From assembly GCF_938018145.1 (NCBI RefSeq), contig NZ_CALIII010000359.1:1-7456 (forward strand): DNA of 7,456 nt. Reading direction: 5' to 3'. Position numbers and translations under genes: made by a program. Below, piece by piece: positions 1-5,982 of the stretch. Position 1 is the first letter of the stretch; each line of letters begins with the position of its first letter. The notes below the pieces were generated by a model. It made no database searches, was not told where the DNA came from, and saw only the letters and a list, made by a program, of their open reading frames with translations. The DNA is from an uncultured Campylobacter sp. GTDB taxonomy: Bacteria > Campylobacterota > Campylobacteria > Campylobacterales > Campylobacteraceae.

Positions 1-46
1 CTGCAAAAAATATCAAATACGCCGTAACTCCGAAGTCAAAGTCCAT
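1..46 (-). CDS. N-terminal fragment of an unidentified protein, cut by the window start
   Basis: Fifteen complete codons are visible, reading MDFDFGVTAYLIFFA, which looks like the start of a protein with an early hydrophobic (membrane) segment. The ATG at 46-44 is chosen because a purine-rich SD-like stretch, GAGGGGG, lies five bases upstream (58-52). An in-frame ATG at 73-71 would add nine residues (MILFFEGAE) but has no such site. A possible -10 element TATAAA lies at 99-94 on the minus strand, with no clear -35. I do not recognise the family from so few residues. The ribosome site and the absence of a stop make a real gene more likely than not, but the evidence is thin. Confidence 0.5.
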   Translation of the reverse strand, partial: MDFDFGVTAYLIFFA

Positions 47-73
47 TTCCGCCCCCTCAAAAAACAAAATCAT

Positions 74-439
74 ACTACGAAAAATTTAAAAAATTTATAA
101 AATTCGGCTTTTTGTTTTACTGCTGTTAAAATTTAACGAAATAGCGAGTAATTTTTGCCAAGCAGGGTTAAATTTAGCAATTTGGGTTGCGGCGTATTTT
201 GTAAATTTTACGAGCGCGCTCGGCGATTTTATTTCAAAATTTTGGAATAAATTTCGTAAATTTAGATACCGAAATTTGAGTCAAATTTGATAAGGGTAAA
301 TTTGGCATAGTTTTTAAAATTTCGTTTGTAAAATAGCGCATATAAATTTGCATTTAAGAGATGCTAGGTTAAAAAGAAGGCTATCAAATTTAACGTCCAA
401 AACGCCTTTAGAGCAAATTTAAATCACGTCAAATTTGAG
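74..439. other. AT-rich intergenic gap with many AAATTT words
   Basis: About 365 bases with no convincing gene. It holds roughly fifteen AAATTT hexamers, many extended to CAAATTTG-like words, a genome-wide habit in this kind of Campylobacter rather than an array with fixed spacing. One compact GC palindrome, CGAGCGCGCTCG at 211-222, stands out against the AT-rich surroundings and directly follows the near-palindrome GTAAATTTTAC (201-211). Neither is followed by a clean T-run. No tRNA-like, CRISPR-like or insertion-sequence structure was seen. The left end presumably carries the promoter of the gene starting at 46. Confidence 0.6.
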
Positions 440-484
440 TAAAAAAAGAAAAATCCGCCGACCGCCGAGCGCGGCAAATCGGCG
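440..484 (-). terminator. Rho-independent terminator of sodC
   Basis: Read on the minus strand just after the sodC stop, CGCCGA (484-479) pairs perfectly with TCGGCG (461-456). Inside it a second stem, GCCG/CGGC (475-472 with 467-464), closes on the four-base loop CGCT. A T-rich tract (TTTTTCTTTTTTT, about 453-441) follows at once. GC-rich stem plus T-run is the classic intrinsic terminator form. It ends the leftward sodC transcript about 10 bases after the stop codon. Confidence 0.8.
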
Positions 485-493
485 AATGCGGGA

Positions 494-1042
494 TTATTTT
501 ATAACGCCGCAAACCATTCTAGCGCCGCCGCCGCCAAGAGGCTTTGGATGGTCGCTGTGGTTATCGCCGCCGACGTGGATCATTAGCGAGTGGCCTTTTA
601 GCTCGTCGATTGTTTTGATTTTCGGAGCTAGCACAGGATAAACCGCGTTACCCTCGGCATCGACGAAAAGCGCAGGCAAATCGCCCTTGTGGCCGTTGTC
701 GTCCCATGCAAAAGAGTGTTTTTTGGTGTCGCTTGGATCCCAGTGGCCGCCCGCTTTCATGCCTAGACCTTTTTCATTCGCGCCGCAGTCAGCGTTTTGA
801 TGCACGTGAAATCCGTGCGCGCCGCCCTCAAGGCCTTTAAGATTCGGGAATAACGCCACGCCGTAGTTAGTCTCGATCGCTACGACCTCGCCCACGACAG
901 TGTTGCCTTTTTCACTTAGTTGCTCCATAGTTACAACAAGGTGCTTGCCAGCCTTTGGATCAAAGACTTTTTCCTCGTGCGCAAGAGCGCTAGTAGCGAG
1001 TAGGCAGCCTAGAGCCGCGCTAGCTAAAACGATTTTTTTCAT
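494..1042 (-). CDS. sodC: Periplasmic Cu/Zn superoxide dismutase SodC
   Basis: Converts superoxide to hydrogen peroxide and oxygen, probably in the periplasm. The 182-residue protein starts with a typical signal peptide ([21 protein letters not shown]), likely cut before His22. All metal ligands of the family are visible: copper His79, His81 and His156, bridging His100 (GGHWDP), and zinc His109, His118 and Asp121 (GHKGDL). Cys86 and Cys178 match the conserved intramolecular disulfide, and the HGFHVH signature lies at 76-81. The length is normal for bacterial SodC, and no key residue is missing. The ATG has a strong AAGGAG site five bases upstream (1053-1048). The gene lies 135 bases after the DUF2400 gene, with its own candidate promoter and palindrome, so it is probably a separate transcript. 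C. jejuni relies on the cytoplasmic enzyme SodB, so this gene is accessory within the genus (from memory). Confidence 0.96.
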   Translation of the reverse strand: MKKIVLASAALGCLLATSALAHEEKVFDPKAGKHLVVTMEQLSEKGNTVVGEVVAIETNYGVALFPNLKGLEGGAHGFHVHQNADCGANEKGLGMKAGGHWDPSDTKKHSFAWDDNGHKGDLPALFVDAEGNAVYPVLAPKIKTIDELKGHSLMIHVGGDNHSDHPKPLGGGGARMVCGVIK

Positions 1043-1072
1043 TTTTTCTCCTTAAAATGTAATTGCGAGGTA

Positions 1073-1078
1073 ACTATA
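1073..1078 (-). promoter_or_regulatory. Candidate -10 element of sodC
   Basis: TATAGT on the minus strand, one mismatch from TATAAT, would start transcription near 1066 and give a leader of about 24 bases with the AAGGAG site correctly inside. No -35 hexamer is evident at 17 bases, which is usual for Campylobacter sigma70 promoters. The position where a -35 would lie is occupied by an inverted repeat. Confidence 0.5.
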
Positions 1079-1102
1079 GCCTAAATTTGATTAATTTAGG
1101 CT
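1078..1102. promoter_or_regulatory. Perfect inverted repeat upstream of sodC (possible operator)
   Basis: AGCCTAAATT (1078-1087) and AATTTAGGCT (1093-1102) are perfect 10-base arms around a 5-base centre. The repeat touches the candidate -10 of sodC and covers the -35 to -12 region, where a repressor or redox regulator would bind. No T-run follows on the minus strand, so it is not an obvious terminator for the gene upstream. It matches neither the Fur nor the PerR consensus as I know them, so the binding protein is unknown. Confidence 0.45.
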
Positions 1103-1177
1103 TTAAATTTTCTTAAATTTAATGCGCCGCAAGGGCTTAAATTTGCCGCTGTTTCGCGAGAGAAAAACCCGCCAAAT

Positions 1178-1939
1178 TTACTTTATCTCGCTTAAAATTT
1201 GCGCTAGTTCGCCGCTTTGGCCGATGCGGTAGAGCGCGAAGTCGTATTTGATCGGATCGGCGGGGTCAAATTCGCAAAGCTTGTCCGTTAGCTCGCGCAC
1301 GGCCCTAAAATCATAGCTTTTGCGAGAGATTAAGCCCAAATTTAGCGAAACTCGGTGCGTATGCACGTCAAGAGGTATGAGGAGCTTGCTTTTTGGCAGG
1401 CTTTTAAAGAGCCCAAGGTCGATGTCGCTATCTCGCACCATCCAGCGCAGGAACATATTGTAGCGTTTATACGGGCTTTGCGGCGCTTTTTCGTATGGCT
1501 TGCCGAAGAAAAACTCATACCCCTCCGAGCGGTAAGGATTGAGCGAATAGATAAATTTAATAAGCTCGTTTATGCCGTCCGCCATCGAGCCGTTTTTTTC
1601 AAAGCCCGTTCTCACCACACTCTCGATGTCGCCGTATTTTTTCAGGCGCGAAACGGTGATAAAAATCTGCCTCACGTCCTCGCAGCTTTGAAAGCGGTAT
1701 TTGTGCCGCGTCAAATTTGAGGCGATTTCCTCCTCGCTTTTATCCAGCAACGAAAAATCGAGCGAATTTAGAAAATTTACGATTAGTTTTGCGTTGCCGT
1801 AAGCAAAAAGCGCGCAGATAAGCGAGATCTCGGGCGTTTTAAATTTGCTAGCGACTTGTAGCGGATCGGCGGCGGCAAACAAGTCCGCATGGGTATTTTT
1901 AGAGATTACGTTTTGATCCAGAAGGGTTTTTAAGTCCAT
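1178..1939 (-). CDS. TIGR02757 / DUF2400 family protein of unknown function
   Basis: A 253-residue protein matching the conserved family TIGR02757 (DUF2400): an N-terminal DPLQVASKF segment, ALFAYGN (residues 43-49), HKYRFQ (79-84), SPYKRYNMFLRWMVRD (155-170), IPLDVHTHRVSLNLGL (188-203) and FDPADPIKYDFALY (224-237). The function has not been established to my knowledge. The LDVHTHR segment resembles the VDTHxxR segment of helix-hairpin-helix DNA glycosylases, where the Asp is catalytic (Asp138 of E. coli endonuclease III). Here that would be Asp191, with Lys158 as a possible partner. This is inference. The gene starts 54 bases after flgK with ATG at 1939. Its AAAAAGG ribosome site lies inside a 14-bp inverted repeat (1940-1982). 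No clear terminator follows. Length is ordinary for the family. Confidence 0.85.
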   Translation of the reverse strand: MDLKTLLDQNVISKNTHADLFAAADPLQVASKFKTPEISLICALFAYGNAKLIVNFLNSLDFSLLDKSEEEIASNLTRHKYRFQSCEDVRQIFITVSRLKKYGDIESVVRTGFEKNGSMADGINELIKFIYSLNPYRSEGYEFFFGKPYEKAPQSPYKRYNMFLRWMVRDSDIDLGLFKSLPKSKLLIPLDVHTHRVSLNLGLISRKSYDFRAVRELTDKLCEFDPADPIKYDFALYRIGQSGELAQILSEIK

Positions 1940-1982
1940 TTTTAGCCTTTTTGAACGAGATTTTAAACCAAAAAGGCTAAAA
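1940..1982 (-). promoter_or_regulatory. Inverted repeat masking the SD of the DUF2400 gene
   Basis: TTTTAGCCTTTTTG (1940-1953) and CAAAAAGGCTAAAA (1969-1982) are perfect 14-base arms with a 15-base loop. On the minus-strand mRNA the downstream arm carries the AAAAAGG SD and ends directly before the ATG at 1939, while the upstream arm begins 11 bases after the flgK stop codon. Neither side has a following T-run, so a normal terminator is unlikely. A TAAAAT -10-like hexamer in the loop (1965-1960) could start a transcript near 1953 that lacks the upstream arm. That promoter is weakly supported. Confidence 0.6.
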
Positions 1983-1993
1983 GAAATTTAAAT

Positions 1994-3847
1994 TTATTGT
2001 TTGACGGTTAGCAAGGTATCGAGCATCTTTTCTACGGTCGTGATGATTTTAGCCGCCGCACCGTAACTGCTTTGAAAGCGTATGAGATTTGTCAGCTCCT
2101 CGTTTAAATTTACGCCGCTAACCGACTGGTACTCAGACATAGCAACTTTATGGATAGCTGTATTTGCGTCGTTTAGATCGTTATTTGCCTGAGTTTGGCT
2201 AGCTAGATCGGTGGTTATATAGCGGTAGTATCCCTCGACGCTCTCCTCCTTGTCCGCATGCTTGTCGGAGTAAAATATGATTTTTTTATACTGCATTTGC
2301 ACCATATCGTTTGCGACTTCGTTGTTGCCCGGAGTCGGATTTGAGTAGGCTTTTAGCTTGTGCGGATTTTCCATTAGCTCGCTTTTTACGCTCATATTTT
2401 TAGCTTTATCGCCTTCAAATACCCTGTTTAGCCCGATGATACCCGGGAAATTCGTGCCTTTATCGATGAAAGCGACGCTGTATTCGCCGGCGTTTCTTTT
2501 AGGTATGACGCCAAAAGTACCCCTGCCCGTCGCCGCGTCGTACTGATAGCTCGCCTGAAAATAATCATCCACGTCGTTTAGCGAGTTGTTATCGCCGTTA
2601 TCGTCAGTGTCGGAGTTAAAGTCGCGCACGATGGAGTTGCCGCGAGTGTTATCGTTTATCGAAGTCGAGGCATTTATGTTGATCGTTTTGCGAGCGACCT
2701 CTTGGCCTTGGTTGTTATAAACCACGACGTCAAAGCTGCCGTGCTTGATGTCGTTATTAAAATTCATCAGCGTTCTAGAGTCGCTTAGGTCTTTTATCTC
2801 GTCTGTTACGGCGTTTTCTACGGCCGATCTTGCGTAGATATTGTTCGTCTCGTTTATGATGCCTTTAGCAAACGTATTTAGGTTGTCTATATACTTTTGT
2901 ATCGTTCCGTCCTGAAACTCTCCGCTATCATCCATCCTGCGTCCGCGTAGATCCAATGCCGAGCCTAGTTTACCGCCCTGGATACGTCCGTTTAGATCGA
3001 CCTTTTTGCCGTCCTCTCTCTCAAAATAAACGCCTTTAAAATCGCTTCTATTGTTCATTTTATCTATCTTTAGCGGGTGGTATGTCACGCCGTCAACTAT
3101 ATTAAATCCCGAGATATTTATCTGATGCTTCGTACCTACGTCCGTTACTGTAGGATCGACGTTAGTTCCTTGCAGTTCGCCCTTAAATACGCTTATACCC
3201 GCAAGCTTTGACATAGCAAGCTCGAGCTGATCGCGTTTGTCGCGCAGATCGTTTGCTCTAGTGTTGCCCACGGACTCGACGCGCACGATCTCTTTATTTA
3301 TCTGCGCGATTTGCTTGGCGTATTTATTTATTTCATTTACGGTAACTTCTATCTGCGAGTCCACGTCCTTTTGGATCTTGGTTAGCATGTCGCTAGCTTT
3401 GTTAATGCTGGTTGAAAGCGTGTTAGCGTTGTTTAGCAAATTTATCTTTTGCGAGCCCTCGGTCGGGTTTGAAGCGAGGTTGTTCCACGCGTTGAAATAA
3501 TTTTGTAAATCCCTGCCTATGCCCACGCTTTGCAGATCGGGGAAGCGCTGTGAAATTTCCTCTAAAATTTGCTTTTTGTATTCGGTTGATTCTAAATTTA
3601 TATTTGAAGTTCGAAGCCTAGCGAATGTAAATTCGTCATGCACGCGCACGACCGTATCGACCTGCGTACCCCTGCCGATATCGCCAGGAATATCGTGAAA
3701 AGGCTCTCTAGCAGACTGCACAACGCGCTGCCTGGTGTAGTGCTCGCTATCGGCGTTTGTGATGTTGTGTCCGGTCGTAGTGATCTGCGTCTGCGCGGCA
3801 TCCAGACCGCTCACGCCGATGTGCAAAGACGAAAATATATTAGCCAT
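1994..3847 (-). CDS. flgK: Flagellar hook-associated protein 1, FlgK
   Basis: FlgK is the first hook-filament junction protein, exported by the flagellar type III system and placed at the hook tip below FlgL and the filament. The 617-residue length is close to C. jejuni FlgK. The N-terminus has the rod/hook family motif (ISxSGLDAAQ-type at residues 11-19, then GHNITNADSEHYTRQR, 27-42). The C-terminus has the matching amphipathic helix region (VNLNEELTNLIRFQSSYGAA, then a KMLDTLLTV end), as in all axial proteins. The middle is the variable, surface-exposed part. The protein has no cysteine and no signal peptide, as expected for type III export. ATG at 3847 lies 3 bases after the flgN stop, with a GAGG site inside the last flgN codons, so translation is probably coupled to its likely chaperone FlgN. 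No T-run terminator is seen after the stop. Confidence 0.97.
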   Translation of the reverse strand: MANIFSSLHIGVSGLDAAQTQITTTGHNITNADSEHYTRQRVVQSAREPFHDIPGDIGRGTQVDTVVRVHDEFTFARLRTSNINLESTEYKKQILEEISQRFPDLQSVGIGRDLQNYFNAWNNLASNPTEGSQKINLLNNANTLSTSINKASDMLTKIQKDVDSQIEVTVNEINKYAKQIAQINKEIVRVESVGNTRANDLRDKRDQLELAMSKLAGISVFKGELQGTNVDPTVTDVGTKHQINISGFNIVDGVTYHPLKIDKMNNRSDFKGVYFEREDGKKVDLNGRIQGGKLGSALDLRGRRMDDSGEFQDGTIQKYIDNLNTFAKGIINETNNIYARSAVENAVTDEIKDLSDSRTLMNFNNDIKHGSFDVVVYNNQGQEVARKTININASTSINDNTRGNSIVRDFNSDTDDNGDNNSLNDVDDYFQASYQYDAATGRGTFGVIPKRNAGEYSVAFIDKGTNFPGIIGLNRVFEGDKAKNMSVKSELMENPHKLKAYSNPTPGNNEVANDMVQMQYKKIIFYSDKHADKEESVEGYYRYITTDLASQTQANNDLNDANTAIHKVAMSEYQSVSGVNLNEELTNLIRFQSSYGAAAKIITTVEKMLDTLLTVKQ

Positions 3848-3850
3848 TTT

Positions 3851-4282
3851 TTAAACCCTCGTTTTAAATAAACTCTCCGGCCTTAGGCCGTTTTTGTCGT
3901 AGCCGCCGTCTTGCTCGCCTTTAAACATATTTTTTAGCAAGCTATCGAAAAATTCTTTCACTCCGACGACGTATTTTGCGTATTCTTTGTTTTTTGAGTA
4001 GAGCTCTTCAAGCTTTGAGCGCATAAGCGCGAGAGACGATTTTACCTCATCGTCAAGGATAGAGCTTAAATTTGCCCCGCCGTTTTCCCTTGAGACTCTT
4101 AAAAGCTCTTTATCTAGCAGAGATTTTACGGATTCGAATTTTTTAACCAGCTCGTTTTTGCGTCTAACGCTATCATCGACCTTGCTGTGATCGGCTAGTT
4201 TTATCTTTTCTATATCTTCCGTAGTTTGAGCGATGAGCTCGTCTAGTACGCCCATCGCCTCATCCAAGTATCTTTTAAGCAT
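3851..4282 (-). CDS. flgN: FlgN-like flagellar export chaperone
   Basis: A 143-residue, highly charged, helix-rich protein with no signal peptide or membrane segment. FlgN chaperones bind the C-terminal helices of FlgK and FlgL in the cytoplasm and bring them to the export gate. The assignment rests on size, the coiled-coil-like pattern (for example MLKRYLDEAMGVLDELIAQ at the start and a Lys/Glu/Leu-rich run through about residue 120) and its place between flgM and flgK, as in C. jejuni Cj1465. FlgN sequences diverge strongly, so sequence alone would be weak evidence. The ATG at 4282 has AAAGGA five bases upstream. That SD lies in an 11-bp inverted repeat whose other arm starts 3 bases after the flgM stop. 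The stop TAA is 3 bases from the flgK ATG. Confidence 0.85.
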   Translation of the reverse strand: MLKRYLDEAMGVLDELIAQTTEDIEKIKLADHSKVDDSVRRKNELVKKFESVKSLLDKELLRVSRENGGANLSSILDDEVKSSLALMRSKLEELYSKNKEYAKYVVGVKEFFDSLLKNMFKGEQDGGYDKNGLRPESLFKTRV

Positions 4283-4314
4283 TTTTGTCCTTTCTTTTTA
4301 CGCAAGGACAAAAA
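4282..4314 (-). promoter_or_regulatory. Inverted repeat masking the SD and start codon of flgN
   Basis: On the minus-strand mRNA, TTTTTGTCCTT (4314-4304) pairs perfectly with AAGGACAAAAA (4292-4282) across an 11-base loop. The second arm contains the flgN SD and the A of its ATG. The first arm starts 3 bases after the flgM stop codon (4320-4318), so a ribosome finishing flgM would sit on it and open the stem. This geometry suits translational coupling of flgN to flgM. Confidence 0.65.
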
Positions 4315-4317
4315 ATC

Positions 4318-4521
4318 TTATAAAAGCGTATCGGCAACGGCTTTTGCAGTCTTGGACATATCTAGTTTATATGTTCCGTTTGCGATCTGCTCGGCTATCT
4401 TTGCAACCTTGCTTTCTTCTTTGCCTTGTGTTTTTTCCATGTTTTCGCTCTTTTTTACGTCGTTTGAGCGAGTGATTTGTTGCGGGCTCATGCCCAGTTT
4501 AGCTCCCAAAGTTCCTATCAT
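4318..4521 (-). CDS. flgM: Anti-sigma28 factor FlgM
   Basis: FlgM binds FliA (sigma28) in the cytoplasm and holds back late flagellar genes until it is removed, classically by export through the finished hook. The 67-residue product is small and charged, with a low-complexity N-terminal half and the conserved C-terminal sigma-binding part (KVAKIAEQIANGTYKLDMSK, then TAKAVADTLL), close to C. jejuni FlgM. The ATG at 4521 is chosen over an in-frame TTG at 4527, because AAGG lies seven bases before the ATG but only one base before the TTG. A sigma28-like promoter (4552-4578) lies just upstream, across the flgJ stop, which would let sigma28 drive its own inhibitor. The gene is 53 bases after flgJ. 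FlgN follows 35 bases later. Confidence 0.92.
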   Translation of the reverse strand: MIGTLGAKLGMSPQQITRSNDVKKSENMEKTQGKEESKVAKIAEQIANGTYKLDMSKTAKAVADTLL

Positions 4522-4551
4522 TTTCAAGCCTTTTTAGATTTGTTAGAAACT

Positions 4552-4578
4552 AAATCGGCAAATTTTGAAATTTCTTAA
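4552..4578 (-). promoter_or_regulatory. Candidate sigma28 (FliA) promoter of flgM
   Basis: On the minus strand TTAAGAAA (4578-4571), 11 bases, then GCCGATTT (4559-4552). This matches the sigma28 arrangement TAAAGTTT-N11-GCCGATAA in spacing and in most core bases, and its CGATTT fits the CGATWT form used in Campylobacter. Predicted start is near 4545, giving a leader of about 24 bases. It overlaps the flgJ stop codon. The assignment rests on pattern and context only. Confidence 0.65.
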
Positions 4579-4886
4579 GCCCTTTCTTTCAAATAATTGA
4601 ATAAAAGTTCGCTAAAGCCCAAATTTCCGCTCAGAGCCTTACTCATCGTGTCGTTGTACATCGAGTGATAGATCTCGTCTCCGGCATCTTTGCCAAATAA
4701 CGGATTTTCATCCTTTAGAGCGATATCTAGCACGCTTTTAACCAAAAATGCCTCAAAAGCATCAGTTTGCTCTTTTAAAAGCGCGTCTTGCTCGCTTTGA
4801 AACCTATCCGCGCGCCTATTTTCGATTGAGCTAGTGGCAAATTTATTATATGAGCTTAAAGCCGCCGAACTGTCTACGTTTAACAT
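4575..4886 (-). CDS. flgJ: FlgJ-type rod-binding protein (no muramidase domain)
   Basis: A 103-residue protein with the rod-binding domain of FlgJ from about residue 37 to 99: KEQTDAFEAFLVKSVL, then NPLFGKDAGDEIYHSMYND and the LGFSELLFNYL end. In enterobacteria FlgJ also carries a C-terminal peptidoglycan hydrolase domain. Here the protein ends directly after the rod-binding part, as in C. jejuni and many non-enteric bacteria, so it is a normal short form rather than a truncation. Rod assembly would need a separate cell-wall hydrolase elsewhere. There is no signal peptide, as expected for type III export. Its ATG overlaps the flgI stop by one base (TAATG) with GGAG upstream, so the two are translationally coupled. 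Confidence 0.9.
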   Translation of the reverse strand: MLNVDSSAALSSYNKFATSSIENRRADRFQSEQDALLKEQTDAFEAFLVKSVLDIALKDENPLFGKDAGDEIYHSMYNDTMSKALSGNLGFSELLFNYLKERA

Positions 4887-5947
4887 TATATTATCTCCAA
4901 GTCTACGTGTATAGCGCCGACGCGTTTTAGATTTTCCATTATCGCGATAATGTCGCTAGGAGTCGCGCCCATCTTGCTTAGCGCCCTTGCGACGCTAGCT
5001 ACGGTTGTTTTTTCGCCGCTGATTTTTAGCATATTAGTTAGCGGATCTACCGCTGCGCCGTCTTGCAGATCGATTGTTTGCTGATTTGCCGCCATATCGT
5101 CGTATGAGCTAGGCTCTATCTTTATCGTGATATCGCCGTGCGTGATGACGACGGGATCAACTGTGATATTTATACCGCTTACTATCGTGCCCGTGCGCTC
5201 GTCGATTACGATCTTATCTAGCGCTTTATAATCCACATCCAAATTTAACACCCTAGCTACGAAGTCGACCATGTTTGCGCCGTTTGGCTTAGCGATCCTG
5301 ATCGTTCGCGAGTCGACGGCTACCGCGCTATCGACGCCTACGTTTAAATTTACCGCTCTTTGTATGCTTGAAGCGGTATCGAAATTTGACTCTTTAAGGC
5401 TTAAAAATATCGCTTCTTGATTATAGATATCGTACGCTATCTCGCGCTCCACGATAGCGCCGCTTGGGATCGTGCCTGCGGTTACGTGGTTGCCGCCTTT
5501 ACTTCCGCCTCCGCGAGATGCCGTCTTGCCGCCTATGGTTAGCGAGCCCTGCGCTAGAGCGTAAATGTCGCCGTCCACGCCCTTAAGCGGAGTCATCAAA
5601 AGCGTTCCGCCCTGCAGGCTCTTTGCGTCGCCGATAGATGATATCACGACATCAAGCTTATCGCCCTGCCTAGCAAACGGCGGTAGCTTTGCGATAACCA
5701 TAACCGCAGCGGTGTTTTTAGATTTGATATCGTCGGGCTTGATTTTTACGTTCACGCTTTGAAGCATATTTGAAAGAGACTGGATCGTAAACTCCGAGCT
5801 ACTGCCGTCGCCAGAGCCGTTTAGACCGACGACCAGACCGTATCCGATCAGCTGATTTTCCCTCACGCCCACGACGTTTGCGATGTCTTTTATCTGCGCC
5901 GCAAAAGCCGATATGGCAAGGGTTAGCAAGCATGCCGCTAGTTTCAT
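4886..5947 (-). CDS. flgI: Flagellar P-ring protein FlgI
   Basis: FlgI forms the P-ring around the rod in the periplasm, at the peptidoglycan. From the ATG at 5947 the product is 353 residues, close to C. jejuni FlgI. It starts with a Sec signal peptide (MKLAACLLTLAISAFA), likely cut before AQIKDIA. Family landmarks follow: GVRENQLIGYGLVVGLNGSGD (27-47), FTIQSLSNML (53-62), KNTAAVMVIAKLPPFARQGD (77-96), GGTLLMTPLKG (113-123), IPSGAIVERE (160-169) and, near the end, ALSKMGATPSDIIAIMENLK (322-341). A glycine-rich patch GGGSKGG lies at 146-152. An in-frame TTG at 5986 would add 13 residues and spoil the signal peptide. The ATG instead has AAGGA five bases upstream. A sigma54 promoter ends just before the gene, so flgI is probably the first gene of the flgI-flgJ unit. 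Confidence 0.97.
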   Translation of the reverse strand: MKLAACLLTLAISAFAAQIKDIANVVGVRENQLIGYGLVVGLNGSGDGSSSEFTIQSLSNMLQSVNVKIKPDDIKSKNTAAVMVIAKLPPFARQGDKLDVVISSIGDAKSLQGGTLLMTPLKGVDGDIYALAQGSLTIGGKTASRGGGSKGGNHVTAGTIPSGAIVEREIAYDIYNQEAIFLSLKESNFDTASSIQRAVNLNVGVDSAVAVDSRTIRIAKPNGANMVDFVARVLNLDVDYKALDKIVIDERTGTIVSGINITVDPVVITHGDITIKIEPSSYDDMAANQQTIDLQDGAAVDPLTNMLKISGEKTTVASVARALSKMGATPSDIIAIMENLKRVGAIHVDLEII

Positions 5948-5982
5948 TTTAGTCCTTAAATTTGTATTTTCAAGGACTAAAA
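5947..5982 (-). promoter_or_regulatory. Inverted repeat masking the SD and start codon of flgI
   Basis: On the minus strand TTTTAGTCCTT (5982-5972) and AAGGACTAAAA (5957-5947) are perfect 11-base arms with a 14-base loop. The second arm contains the flgI SD (AAGGA) and the A of the ATG. The first arm covers promoter positions -11 to -1 of the sigma54 site next to it. A sigma54 transcript, starting near 5971, would therefore lack it, while read-through RNA from rsmD would contain both arms. Confidence 0.7.

Noticed and set aside
234..353. 39-codon minus-strand reading frame in the AT-rich gap (starts MQIYMRYFTNEILKTMPN)
   Set aside because: No ribosome site before the ATG at 353, and the peptide is largely made of the AAATTT words of the spacer. 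It looks like chance.
74..439. CRISPR array or satellite made of AAATTTG words
   Set aside because: The words are irregularly spaced, short, and equally common inside genes, so this is general composition rather than a repeat array.
1156..1191. Inverted repeat GCGAGAGAAA / TTTATCTCGC at the end of the DUF2400 gene as a terminator
   Set aside because: One mismatch, a 16-base loop, overlap with the coding end, and no T-run after the stem on the minus strand.
1355..1720. 121-codon plus-strand open frame
   Set aside because: Lies wholly antisense within the DUF2400 gene, which has strong family motifs. No ribosome site or recognisable protein.
3878..3895. CGGCC-TTA-GGCCG followed by TTTTT on the plus strand, terminator-like
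   Set aside because: It lies inside flgN codons, antisense to the operon, with no plus-strand gene to terminate, and the stem is only five bp. Probably incidental, though an antisense role cannot be excluded.
4522..4527. FlgM start at TTG 4527
   Set aside because: The AAGG site would be only one base from the TTG. The ATG at 4521 has normal spacing.
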